A DNA stretch of 64,000 bases from SLDF01 sp964537925 (GTDB lineage Bacteria > Bacteroidota > Bacteroidia > Chitinophagales > Saprospiraceae). The DNA lies in the NCBI GenBank assembly GCA_964537925.1, contig CAZICV010000002.1:186001-250000 (forward strand). The letters run 5' to 3'. The notes under the pieces were generated by a model. It did not search any database and was not told the DNA's origin. It saw nothing but the letters and a program-made list of their open reading frames with translations. Below are positions 17,098 to 25,112 of this stretch, piece by piece; position 1 is the stretch's first letter; the number at the start of each line of letters is the position of its first letter. The translations under genes and the position numbers were made by a program.

Positions 17098-17958
17098 TCA
17101 GGAAAGATCGGCCAGTACCTGTTCTATGAGCGCGATGACTGTCTTTTCCGGCTGAGCAGAGAATCGCCCCTGTACGCGGTTGGCGATCACGGCATTGAGC
17201 GATAGCGCTCTGTGGCCCAGTACTTCGGACATGCCGTAGATGCCGGCAGTCTCCATCTCAAAATTGGTTGCCCGCCAGGCGCCCTCGGACCAGGAAGATG
17301 CGCGCAGCAGCCAGTCGGCCTGGCTTGCGCGATAGCGCAACTGGCGTCCCTGGGGTGCATAGAAGCCGGGGCAGGTCAGTGTGAACCCCTCCCGTATCGC
17401 CGGGCAGACGGACCCAAGCAGGGCAGGGGAGCAGGATGCTATATAGGGCTGTACGGGAAGCGGCGCCATATGCGTGCAGAAGCTGTCCAGCAGTTCTGCA
17501 GATGTGGGGGCAGGGGCCCGCTCGTAGAAATGCAGTAGATTGTCCATACCGACAGCGTGCACACTCCGCACAAAACTGTCTACCGGCAGGTCTTCCTGCA
17601 GGCTGCCGGTAGTACCTATGCGGATGATATCCAGCGAGCGTACCTGGTCAGAGGGTTCACGGCGTTGCAGGTCGATGTTGACCAGTGCGTCCAGTTCGTT
17701 GAATACGATGTCGATATTGTCCGTGCCGATCCCTGTCGAAACGACGCTGATCCTTCTCCGGCCCAGCCATCCGGTGTGGGTCACAAACTCTCGGTTTTGC
17801 TTGCGTATATCGACCCGGTCGAGGCGTGAAGACACGCTCGACACGCGCTCCGGATCGCCCACAGTGATCACGGTATCCGCCAGGTCTTCAGGACGCAGGC
17901 CCAGGTGATAGACACTGCCATCTTTATGTAAAATCAGTTCTGATGCCGGGTATTTCAT
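17098..17958 (-). CDS. Nucleoside phosphorylase (uridine phosphorylase-like)
   Basis: The 286-aa protein fits the PNP/UDP family, which splits nucleosides with phosphate. TVITVGDPERV is the phosphate-binding glycine loop near the N-terminus. STGIGTDNIDIVFNELDAL and NFEMETAGIYGMSEVLGHRA are the substrate and ribose-binding parts, the latter with the conserved Met-Glu. The ATG at 17958 (MKYPASEL) was preferred to an upstream alternative start at 17988. The preferred base is uncertain; the similarity reads closest to uridine phosphorylases. Confidence 0.88.
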   Translation of the reverse strand: MKYPASELILHKDGSVYHLGLRPEDLADTVITVGDPERVSSVSSRLDRVDIRKQNREFVTHTGWLGRRRISVVSTGIGTDNIDIVFNELDALVNIDLQRREPSDQVRSLDIIRIGTTGSLQEDLPVDSFVRSVHAVGMDNLLHFYERAPAPTSAELLDSFCTHMAPLPVQPYIASCSPALLGSVCPAIREGFTLTCPGFYAPQGRQLRYRASQADWLLRASSWSEGAWRATNFEMETAGIYGMSEVLGHRALSLNAVIANRVQGRFSAQPEKTVIALIEQVLADLS

Positions 17959-17993
17959 AGGCAGGGGCTTAACTTTATGACAGCACAATATTT

Positions 17994-18001
17994 CAAATGT
18001 A
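17994..18001 (-). promoter_or_regulatory. Candidate -7 element for the nucleoside phosphorylase
   Basis: TACATTTG on the minus strand matches TAnnTTTG exactly and lies 36 bases upstream of the ATG at 17958. No TTG is found at the right -33 distance, so support is partial. Confidence 0.4.
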
Positions 18002-18100
18002 GTGAAACCTCGTTGGTTTTACGCAGCCTGCCGACCGGGGCTGCCATCGGAAAAGACCGGTCATGTGCAGGGGATCGTCCTCTAAACTACAATCTTCCCG

Positions 18101-18454
18101 ATGAAAAAGATCTATCACCTGGCCAACTGCACGACCTGCCAGCGTATCCTGAAAGAGTGGCAACCCACGGCCGATATTGTCCTGCAGGATATCAAGACCG
18201 AACAGATAACGCCGGAACAACTGGACACCATGAAAGAACTGGCTGGGTCCTATGAAGCGCTTTTCAGCCGGAAAGCGATGAAATACCGGGAAATGGGCCT
18301 GCATGAGAAAGAGCTCGGAGAGGACGATTATCGTCGTCTCATACTCAGTGAGTATACTTTTCTAAAGCGCCCCGTAGCGGTGCTGGGCAAAGACATATTT
18401 ATAGGCAATACCAAAGCTGTAGTGGCAGCGGCTAAAAACAAGATCCATGAATAA
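18101..18454 (+). CDS. ArsC/Spx-family thioredoxin-fold protein
   Basis: The 117-aa protein has the short ArsC-like fold. The redox or nucleophile motif NCTTCQRILKEW (Cys at 9 and 12) sits near the N-terminus, followed by RPVAVLGKDIFIGNTK with the conserved Arg-Pro. Such proteins reduce arsenate or act as Spx/YffB-like redox partners; substrate choice is not readable. The stop overlaps the hemF start by 8 bases, so the two are co-translated. Confidence 0.82.
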   Translation: MKKIYHLANCTTCQRILKEWQPTADIVLQDIKTEQITPEQLDTMKELAGSYEALFSRKAMKYREMGLHEKELGEDDYRRLILSEYTFLKRPVAVLGKDIFIGNTKAVVAAAKNKIHE

Positions 18455-19364
18455 CCGGCAAGATCGTGCGTCCATTGCGGATCAGTTCCGCCAGTTGCAG
18501 GATGAGATCTGCGCCAGCCTGGAGGCTTTCGACGGGCAGGGGCGCTTCGTGCAGGACCTATGGGAGAGACCCGGAGGCGGAGGCGGAAGGACCCGTGTGA
18601 TATCCGGGCAGGTTATAGAGAAAGGAGGAGTCAACTTCTCCGCCGTGTCCGGGGATATGCCCGAGCGGATAGCCGGGGCGCTGGGCCTAAAGGCGGAAGA
18701 CTTTTTTGCCACGGGCGTCTCGATCGTACTGCATCCTTTGCATCCGCTGGTGCCTATCATACACATGAATGTCCGCTACTTCGAATGTGGCGATACATGG
18801 TGGTTCGGCGGAGGGATTGACCTCACGCCGCATTATGTGGATGAGGCCGAGGCAACCCATTTTCATCGCCGCCTGCAGGCTGTCTGCGATGCGTTTCATC
18901 CCGGTTTTTACGCGGAGTTCAAGCGCTGGGCAGACGAGTATTTTTATATCCGGCACAGGAAGGAGACACGCGGTATCGGAGGTATCTTCTTCGATCGCCT
19001 GTCTGCCGACCGGGGTATGTCAAAGGAAGCGTTGCTGGCTTTTGTACTGGCTGTAGGCCGTTTATTTGCCCCATTATATACGGAGATAGCAGCGGTGCGC
19101 AAGGATATGCCGTACACAGAGGCACAGCAGCAGTGGCAGTACCTTCGGCGCGGCCGTTATGCCGAGTTCAACCTGGTGTACGACAAGGGGACCAAATTCG
19201 GTCTCGATACCGATGGCAGGACAGAGTCGATCCTGATGAGCCTTCCGCCGAGAGCTCACTGGGCCTATGACCACAGCCCGGCTGAAGGCAGTGAAGAGGC
19301 CCATACCCTGGACCTGCTCAAGCAAGGTATCGACTGGGCTGTCTACTCTGAGCAGAGTATATAG
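18447..19364 (+). CDS. hemF: Oxygen-dependent coproporphyrinogen III oxidase
   Basis: HemF decarboxylates two propionates of coproporphyrinogen III to give protoporphyrinogen IX, using O2. The 305-aa length is typical. Characteristic blocks include WERPGGGGGRTRVISG, HPLVPIIHMNVRYFE, WWFGGGIDLTPHYV, YFYIRHRKETRGIGGIFFD and RGRYAEFNLVYDKGTKFGLD. Use of the O2-dependent enzyme implies an aerobic lifestyle. It overlaps the ArsC-like gene and is convergent with a lipoprotein gene (22-base overlap). Heme made here could feed the ccm cytochrome c genes 1.6 kb downstream. Confidence 0.96.
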   Translation: MNNRQDRASIADQFRQLQDEICASLEAFDGQGRFVQDLWERPGGGGGRTRVISGQVIEKGGVNFSAVSGDMPERIAGALGLKAEDFFATGVSIVLHPLHPLVPIIHMNVRYFECGDTWWFGGGIDLTPHYVDEAEATHFHRRLQAVCDAFHPGFYAEFKRWADEYFYIRHRKETRGIGGIFFDRLSADRGMSKEALLAFVLAVGRLFAPLYTEIAAVRKDMPYTEAQQQWQYLRRGRYAEFNLVYDKGTKFGLDTDGRTESILMSLPPRAHWAYDHSPAEGSEEAHTLDLLKQGIDWAVYSEQSI

Positions 19365-19846
19365 ATATCCGGGGTCTCTATGACATTGGAAAGGTTGCCT
19401 GCCCGGTCCACGATGTGGATCAGGTAGCGCAGTGTATCTACCGGGTAGGTCAGGGAAGGTGTACAGGGGATCTCCAGCTCGTCGGGATAGTAGCAACAGG
19501 TCGTATAGGCGACGACGGTGATCTCTCCCGAAATGCCGTTGGCCGCTCCTTCGGAGGGTACGAAAGGTATGCGGTACTGGTTGGCGATGAAGCTGTCCCT
19601 CGAATCCCGTAGAAATATATTAAGCGTATTGTCGTCGGCAGTATTGCCTATATCTCCGTCCCCGTCCGTGAAAGAGAACCGGATCAGGATAGAGTCCTTG
19701 TTAAGCAGGCTCTGTGCCACCGTGTTTTTGGACATGCCGAGGAACGCTATGCGGGGTTCTTTAGGATAGTCGGGCGCACGCAGACAGCCATACAGGCCGG
19801 ATGCGACGAGCAGGAACAGCAATAACCTGGCAGTTATTTTTTTCAT
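19343..19846 (-). CDS. Putative lipoprotein of unknown function
   Basis: The 167-aa product has a lipoprotein signal with the lipobox LYGC (Cys at residue 21). The mature part contains IRFSFTDGDGDIGN, an acidic, calcium-loop-like strand typical of Bacteroidota surface lipoproteins, and VDTLRYLIHIVDRAGNLSN, which reads like an Ig-type fold. It also carries an unusual CC pair (YTTCCYYPDE) and two more Cys. Its 3' end overlaps hemF on the other strand by 22 bases. Confidence 0.68.
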   Translation of the reverse strand: MKKITARLLLFLLVASGLYGCLRAPDYPKEPRIAFLGMSKNTVAQSLLNKDSILIRFSFTDGDGDIGNTADDNTLNIFLRDSRDSFIANQYRIPFVPSEGAANGISGEITVVAYTTCCYYPDELEIPCTPSLTYPVDTLRYLIHIVDRAGNLSNVIETPDIYILCSE

Positions 19847-19887
19847 TTGTTTTTTAACGATCTTTCGGGCTTTCCTGTTTTAGCCCT

Positions 19888-20886
19888 ATGCCAAAAATAC
19901 AATATCTCCGGCAAGGAATCCTGGATTTGTTCGAGCGGCCTGACCCGGAGCGTTTCGATGAACTGGCGCTGGAGCTCTTTTACTATCAGTATGAGCATAA
20001 TCCTGTATACAGGTCCTATGCATCGCTTATCGGCAAGGACGAAAGATCGGTACATACACCTGCGGAGATACCATACCTGCCGGTAGGGCTTTTTCGCTCG
20101 CATGAGGTGCGGTCGGGTGATTGGATGCCTGAGCTTGTTTTTACTTCGAGCAGTACTACGGGCCAGCAACCGGCTCGCCATCTTTTGAGGGAGCAGGCCT
20201 GGTATGACACAGTGGCAACGCACTGTTTCCGGTATGCTTTTGGAGAGGCGGAGGACTATAGTCACTATGCGTTGTTGCCGGCTTACCTGGAGCGCACAGG
20301 GTCTTCGCTGGTGCACATGGTACAGCAGTTTGTACAGCAGGGAGGCGGTGGTTTTTATCTCTACGATACGGAGCGCCTGCTCGTTGATCTGGCAGAGGCT
20401 GCAGACCGAGGGAAGCGATGCATACTGTGGGGAGTGAGTTTTGCGCTGCTTGACCTGGCCGAAAGCGAGGGGACCAGGATGCCGCCGGGACTTCAGGTGA
20501 TAGAGACAGGCGGTATGAAAGGCAGGCGCAGGGAGTTGGTCAGGGAGGAGTTGCACGACCGCCTTCGTACGGGATTTTCACTGCAGGCTATTCACAGCGA
20601 ATACGGTATGACTGAAATGCTGTCCCAGGCATATGCTCTGGCTGCTGGCAGGTATACCGCTCCTCCAACGATGCGTGTGTCACCCGGAAGCAATACTGAT
20701 CCGTTCGCGAGGGAGTCATTCGGTGCGGTATGTGTGCTTCGTATCGCTGATCTGGCCAATATAGATACCTGTGCTTTCATCGCAGTTGAGGATCAGGGGA
20801 GGGTGTACGAAGACGGTAGTTTTGAAGTGCTGGGACGGCTGGATCACTCGGAGATGCGCGGTTGCAATCTTCTCTATAGCTGCTGA
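19888..20886 (+). CDS. LuxE/PaaK-like acyl-protein synthetase
   Basis: The 332-aa protein belongs to the AMP-forming acyl-transferase branch that includes LuxE. The adenylate-binding loop is FTSSSTTGQQPARH (about 91-104), and the later EYGMTEMLSQAYA matches the conserved Y-G-x-T-E block of the superfamily. LuxE activates a fatty acid and passes it to a partner; no lux reductase or luciferase is present, so this is a non-luminescent paralogue. Its stop lies inside a 33-base perfect palindrome. It is followed in the same direction by ccmB. Confidence 0.78.
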   Translation: MPKIQYLRQGILDLFERPDPERFDELALELFYYQYEHNPVYRSYASLIGKDERSVHTPAEIPYLPVGLFRSHEVRSGDWMPELVFTSSSTTGQQPARHLLREQAWYDTVATHCFRYAFGEAEDYSHYALLPAYLERTGSSLVHMVQQFVQQGGGGFYLYDTERLLVDLAEAADRGKRCILWGVSFALLDLAESEGTRMPPGLQVIETGGMKGRRRELVREELHDRLRTGFSLQAIHSEYGMTEMLSQAYALAAGRYTAPPTMRVSPGSNTDPFARESFGAVCVLRIADLANIDTCAFIAVEDQGRVYEDGSFEVLGRLDHSEMRGCNLLYSC

Positions 20887-20907
20887 CCGTCACGGTCAGC
20901 AGCTATA
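20875..20907. repeat. 33-base perfect palindrome between the LuxE-like gene and ccmB
   Basis: Two 16-base arms (20875-20890 and 20892-20907) are exact inverse complements around a single central C. The palindrome covers the last codons and stop of the LuxE-like gene. As RNA it would form a very stable hairpin, but no T tract follows, so a simple intrinsic terminator is unlikely. Confidence 0.85.
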
Positions 20908-20970
20908 TTGCAGTATTATGGCATGTCCCCGGCTTCAATCCAGTCCGCAGCATATTATCTTTACCGGCGA

Positions 20971-21636
20971 ATGAAGCATTCGCTGAACAAGGAAATACGT
21001 GTGCTGCTGGAAAAAGAGATCCGTCTCGAATACCGGCAGAAATATGCGATCGGAGGCGTACTGCTCTACGTATTCGCTACCGTATTCGTTGTCTACACTA
21101 CGTTCATCAATATCCCGGCCAATGTATGGAATGTGCAGTTTTGGCTGATCCTGCTCTTTGCATCCGTCAATGCCTTGCTGAAGAGTTTTGTCCAGGACAG
21201 TGGCGAGCGGCAGATATACCTGTATACGCTTGTGAGTCCCTATGGAGTGATCTTGTCGAAGATGCTATATAATACATTGATACTCTGTATAATATGCCTG
21301 CTTACTTTCCTGGCTTTTGCGCTGTTGGCGGGCAGCCCGGTCCGCGATAGCGGTCTGTTTGCACTCACGGCGCTGGCTGGTAGCACAGGGCTATCGGTCG
21401 CTTTCACCTTCATCGCTGCAGTGGCGTCCCGTGGCACCAACCAGGCTACGCTGATGGCTATACTCGGTTTTCCCGTAGTGATACCGATCCTGCTGATCCT
21501 TATCAAGTTGTCTGCGAATGCGTTGGGGTTGATCAATGATACGGCGATATATGGCGATCTCAGCATACTGGCTGCACTCGACGCCCTGTTGATGGGAATC
21601 GCTATTTACCTGTTCCCTTACCTGTGGAGGGATTGA
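20971..21636 (+). CDS. ccmB: Heme exporter / cytochrome c maturation protein CcmB
   Basis: The 221-aa polytopic protein has six predicted membrane helices and is the membrane subunit of the CcmAB transporter in system I cytochrome c maturation. It starts at ATG 20971 (MKHSLNKEIRVLLEKEIRLE), chosen over an alternative start at 20908 that would add 21 unrelated residues. FVYTTF, DSGERQIYLYTLVSPYGVIL and the helix FPVVIPILLILIKLSANALG match CcmB. CcmA, the ATPase subunit, is not in this window. It is followed after 13 bases by ccmC. Confidence 0.9.
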   Translation: MKHSLNKEIRVLLEKEIRLEYRQKYAIGGVLLYVFATVFVVYTTFINIPANVWNVQFWLILLFASVNALLKSFVQDSGERQIYLYTLVSPYGVILSKMLYNTLILCIICLLTFLAFALLAGSPVRDSGLFALTALAGSTGLSVAFTFIAAVASRGTNQATLMAILGFPVVIPILLILIKLSANALGLINDTAIYGDLSILAALDALLMGIAIYLFPYLWRD

Positions 21637-21649
21637 AAAGTAAATCAAT

Positions 21650-22717
21650 ATGAACCTGAAAAGAAACTGGTGGAAATGGCTGGGCGTAGTGATCATACTG
21701 TGTGTGATCGTACTCGGCCTGGGCGTACCGCTTAATCCGGGCATCACGCTGGTAGACCCTGTCAATGCAAAAGCCGGCGATACCGTACGCATGGAAGTGA
21801 CCGGGTACAACACATTCTTCAGGTCCTCTGGTCAACTGCGTACCTGGCTGCACCTGGGCGATGACAAGGCAGTCGCGCAAAGCAGCTATGAAGCGCTGGC
21901 GGAGACCATGCTCGTCCTGGACTTTGTACTGCCTGCAGACCTGCCTGTAGATCGGGCCATCGCCGAGGCCAGCCTCATCATCGATTCGGACCGGGACGGT
22001 TCGTTTGTGCGGCCTTCGGCGCTGCTGATATCAGCCCTGCCGGGCAATGATGCAGCCCGCGGAGCGACAGCCTGGTCCGCTACGCCGGTCCGGGATCTTC
22101 ATGACAGTGGTGCATTCCGCTTCCCGTTCAGGAATATCCTGTCGGAGACCATACGCAATACTTACTTCCATGTACCGCTGTGGTTCGGTATGATACTGCT
22201 GTTCCTGGCTTCAGCGATACAATCCGTACGCTATCTCGCGTCCGGCCGCCCGGGACTGGATATGCGCGGGACTTCGCTGGTGAGCGTGGGCATACTGTTC
22301 GGCATATTGGGTCTGGTCACAGGTGCGATCTGGGCTAAATTTACCTGGGGAGCATTCTGGAGCTGGGATGTCAAACAGAATATGTCGGCTATCTGTCTCC
22401 TGATCTATTCTGCCTACTTCGTATTGCGCCAGTCTGTACCTGACCAGGATCGCCGCGCGAGGGTTTCTGCCGTCTACAATATTTTCGCCTTCATAGCTAT
22501 GATCCCCTTGCTTTTTGTGATCCCGCGCATGACCGAGAGCTTGCATCCGGGCAACGGCGGCAACCCGGCGCTCGGGGGCGATGACCTGGATAATACGATG
22601 CGTATCATTTTCTATCCCGCGATCATCGGCTGGACTTTGATCGGGCTCTGGATGGCACAACTGCAGTACAGGTGGATGCGGTTGCATACGAGGTGGCTGG
22701 AACAGTCAGGCCAGTAA
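21650..22717 (+). CDS. ccmC: Cytochrome c assembly protein CcmC/CcsA family
   Basis: The 355-aa protein carries the tryptophan-rich heme-handling motif TWGAFWSWDVKQNMSA (about 229-244) in a membrane domain of six helices. This domain holds heme for CcmE or for direct ligation. Residues about 25-160 form a large non-membrane segment after the first helix (ITLVDPVNAKAGDTVRMEV), which is longer than in proteobacterial CcmC and common in Bacteroidota homologues as I recall. It lies between ccmB and a CcmD-like gene. Confidence 0.88.
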   Translation: MNLKRNWWKWLGVVIILCVIVLGLGVPLNPGITLVDPVNAKAGDTVRMEVTGYNTFFRSSGQLRTWLHLGDDKAVAQSSYEALAETMLVLDFVLPADLPVDRAIAEASLIIDSDRDGSFVRPSALLISALPGNDAARGATAWSATPVRDLHDSGAFRFPFRNILSETIRNTYFHVPLWFGMILLFLASAIQSVRYLASGRPGLDMRGTSLVSVGILFGILGLVTGAIWAKFTWGAFWSWDVKQNMSAICLLIYSAYFVLRQSVPDQDRRARVSAVYNIFAFIAMIPLLFVIPRMTESLHPGNGGNPALGGDDLDNTMRIIFYPAIIGWTLIGLWMAQLQYRWMRLHTRWLEQSGQ

Positions 22718-22785
22718 AATGTCCTGGCAGAATGCTATTTGGTTAAGTTATTTTTTTGTCCGAGTTTTACCGCGATTTTGAAAGC

Positions 22786-23001
22786 ATGAACAGAATTATC
22801 AATGCATTGATCCTGCTTGTCTTCAGTTGCAGCACATTGAGTGCGCAGGCAGTTGAGTCACAGGATTTCTTCAGGAGCACCGGCAAGATCTATGTCGTAG
22901 TGGCTGTGATTCTGGCCCTTTTTGCGGGCATTGTCTACTATCTGATCCGCCTGGATCGCAAGCTAACCCAATTAGAAAAACATTTCAAGAATGAGCAATA
23001 A
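22786..23001 (+). CDS. ccmD: CcmD-like small membrane protein
   Basis: The 71-aa protein has an N-terminal signal-like hydrophobic segment (about 4-20, ending LSAQ), one membrane helix (about 35-52, KIYVVVAVILALFAGIVYYL) and a basic cytoplasmic tail LDRKLTQLEK. Its position right after ccmC is where CcmD is found; CcmD helps release holo-CcmE. The ATG at 22786 is preferred to a TTG at 22756. Its stop overlaps the glutamate dehydrogenase start by 11 bases. Confidence 0.72.
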   Translation: MNRIINALILLVFSCSTLSAQAVESQDFFRSTGKIYVVVAVILALFAGIVYYLIRLDRKLTQLEKHFKNEQ

Positions 23002-24409
23002 GGCACCATCTTTCTTCGAAAGTGTGCAACGCAACTTTGACAAGGCTGCGAAGCACACCGGCCTGCCTAAAGGTCTGCTGGAGCAGATCAAGGTATGCAA
23101 TGCAGTGTACCAGATGCGATTCCCGGTCAAGATCGGTAATGAGTACCAGGTGATCGAGGCCTATCGTGTCCAGCACAGTCACCACCGTATGCCCACCAAG
23201 GGAGGTATACGTTACAGCATCCATGTCAACCAGGATGAAGTAATGGCGCTGGCTGCACTGATGACGTATAAATGCGCCATCGTGGATGTTCCTTTCGGGG
23301 GCGCAAAGGGAGGGATCAAGATCTCTCCCAGGGACTACAATCCCAAACAACTGGAGAAGATCACCCGTCGCTATACGGCTGAACTGATCCGCAAGAATTT
23401 TATCGGCCCGGGTATCGATGTACCTGCGCCGGACTATGGTACCAGCTCACGTGAAATGGCCTGGATCGTGGATACGTATACCACGATGAAACACGGAGAC
23501 ATCGACGGCGCTGCCTGTGTGACAGGCAAACCGGTCAACCAGAACGGTATCCGCGGTCGCGAGGAAGCTACCGGACGTGGTGTGTACTACGGTATCCGCG
23601 AGTTCTTCTCCGTCAAGGAAGATATCAAGGCGCTGGGGATGACCCCGGGTATCGCAGGCAAGCGGATCGTGATCCAGGGTCTGGGAAATGTAGGTAGCTA
23701 TTCGAGCCTGATCTCCCAGCAGGAAGGTGATGCGCGTATCATAGCGATATCTGAATACGAAGGTGCGATCTACTCTGCCGAAGGTATCGACGTAGAGAAG
23801 CTGATCAAGTTTCGCAAGGAGACGGGTTCGATCGTTGGATTCCCTGGTACAAAGCAACTCGCTACACGCGAAGAAGCGTTGGAACTGGAATGTGATGTGC
23901 TGATACCTGCCGCATTGGAAAATGTAATCAATGCTTCCAATGCCAATAAGATCAAGGCCAAAGTGGTAGCTGAAGCTGCCAATGGACCGATTTCGGCAGA
24001 TGCCGAGGAGATCCTGCTGAAGAAAGGTATCGTGATCCTGCCGGATATGTATCTCAATGCCGGAGGGGTGACAGTATCCTACTTCGAGTGGCTCAAGAAC
24101 CTTTCCCACATGCGCTTCGGCCGTATGGAGAAACGCTTTGACCACAACACCTATGAGAACCTGGTGAACATGGTCGAAAATATGACCGGTAAAACCGTAG
24201 GTGTCCAGGAGCGTATTTTCCTCACCAGAGGTGCGGATGAGATCGACCTGGTGCGTTCCGGACTCGAAGAGACGATGGTCACCGCATATCACCAGATCCG
24301 CGAAGTACAGAAGAAGAAAAAAGGAATCAATGATCTCAGGACGGCCGCTTTTGTGAGTGCGCTCAATAAGATCTCCAGCGACTATATGTCGCTTGGTATT
24401 TTCCCGTAG
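22991..24409 (+). CDS. gdhA: Glutamate dehydrogenase
   Basis: The 472-aa enzyme interconverts glutamate and 2-oxoglutarate plus ammonium. The glutamate-binding part contains HRMPTKGGIRYS and the catalytic Lys segment VDVPFGGAKGGIKISP. PAPDYGTSSREMAWIVDTY and GREEATGRGVYYGIRE follow, then the Rossmann loop IVIQGLGNVGSYSS. It is longer than the standard ~415-450-aa hexameric type. It overlaps the ccmD-like gene by 11 bases and is followed by a terminator, then an Lrp/AsnC regulator that is a plausible controller. Cofactor preference is not readable with confidence. Confidence 0.94.
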   Translation: MSNKAPSFFESVQRNFDKAAKHTGLPKGLLEQIKVCNAVYQMRFPVKIGNEYQVIEAYRVQHSHHRMPTKGGIRYSIHVNQDEVMALAALMTYKCAIVDVPFGGAKGGIKISPRDYNPKQLEKITRRYTAELIRKNFIGPGIDVPAPDYGTSSREMAWIVDTYTTMKHGDIDGAACVTGKPVNQNGIRGREEATGRGVYYGIREFFSVKEDIKALGMTPGIAGKRIVIQGLGNVGSYSSLISQQEGDARIIAISEYEGAIYSAEGIDVEKLIKFRKETGSIVGFPGTKQLATREEALELECDVLIPAALENVINASNANKIKAKVVAEAANGPISADAEEILLKKGIVILPDMYLNAGGVTVSYFEWLKNLSHMRFGRMEKRFDHNTYENLVNMVENMTGKTVGVQERIFLTRGADEIDLVRSGLEETMVTAYHQIREVQKKKKGINDLRTAAFVSALNKISSDYMSLGIFP

Positions 24410-24432
24410 AATATTCTGTTTGTAATATTGAC

Positions 24433-24460
24433 AAGGGGCGTCGCTGAGGCGCCCTTTTTT
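24433..24460 (+). terminator. Terminator after glutamate dehydrogenase
   Basis: A GGGGCG / CGCCC stem with a short loop is followed by TTTTTT at 24455-24460. It closes the ccmB-ccmC-ccmD-gdhA transcript. Confidence 0.8.
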
Positions 24461-24476
24461 GTTGAAGCTCATATAT

Positions 24477-24518
24477 AAAATATTTTCAGTCCAAGCATGG
24501 CTGAATCAGAATATTTTA
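24477..24518. promoter_or_regulatory. AT-rich inverted repeat upstream of the Lrp-family gene
   Basis: AAAATATTTTCAG (24477-24489) faces CTGA-atcag-AATATTTT (24501-24517) across an 11-base spacer. AT-rich imperfect palindromes are typical of Lrp/AsnC operators, and these regulators often repress themselves. The spacing to the gene (about 55 bases) fits; binding is inferred only. Confidence 0.35.
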
Positions 24519-24573
24519 TTTTCTTTGTTGCTGCTAAAGGCAAATTTTTAATAAAGAATTAATATTTGGTGTT

Positions 24574-25050
24574 ATGCCAGAGAACAAGTTGGACAAAATC
24601 GATTTGAAGATCCTGCGTATCCTGCAGGACAATAGTAAGATCACTAATCTCGATCTGTCAAAGAAGATAGGGTTGTCGCCCGCGCCAACGCTGGAACGTG
24701 TCAAAAAACTCGAGCAAACGGGGATCATTCAGAACTATCACGCGTACGTAAATCCGCAAAGCATCGGGCTCAATGTGAAGACCTTTGTACTGGTGTCGCT
24801 GGCCTGGCAGATGGAGAACGCCCTGGACAAGTTCCTGGATAAGGTCCGCAACATACCGGAGATCGTAGAGTGTTATATCATCACCGGTGAGGCGGACTTC
24901 CTGATGAAGATCATCACGCAGGACATACCGTCCTATGAGCATATTCTTTTCAAGACACTGTCCCAGATCGAAGAGATCGAACGGCTCAAGACACTTATGA
25001 CCTTGTCTACAGTGAAAGAATCCAAGGTCCTGCCTTATAACTATGACTAG
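24574..25050 (+). CDS. Lrp/AsnC-family transcriptional regulator
   Basis: The 158-aa protein has an N-terminal winged helix-turn-helix (DKIDLKILRILQDNSKITN, DLSKKIGLSPAPTLERVKKL; about 6-50) and a C-terminal RAM/AsnC effector domain (CYIITGEADFLMKIITQDIP; about 104-123). Such regulators form octamers and sense amino acids. Its place directly after glutamate dehydrogenase suggests control of nitrogen or amino-acid genes. An AT-rich inverted repeat lies upstream. Confidence 0.93.
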   Translation: MPENKLDKIDLKILRILQDNSKITNLDLSKKIGLSPAPTLERVKKLEQTGIIQNYHAYVNPQSIGLNVKTFVLVSLAWQMENALDKFLDKVRNIPEIVECYIITGEADFLMKIITQDIPSYEHILFKTLSQIEEIERLKTLMTLSTVKESKVLPYNYD

Positions 25051-25112
25051 GTCTTGATCTCTTATCCGGTCAGGCTGCCAGATACTTACTCACCGGGCAG
25101 GCAGAGTTCGCT

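Noticed and set aside
23447..24472. 341-aa minus-strand frame opposite glutamate dehydrogenase
   Set aside because: Shadow of a conserved gene; no recognisable motifs.
24561..24568. AATATTTG as promoter of the Lrp gene
   Set aside because: Mismatch at the first base and too close to the ATG at 24574.
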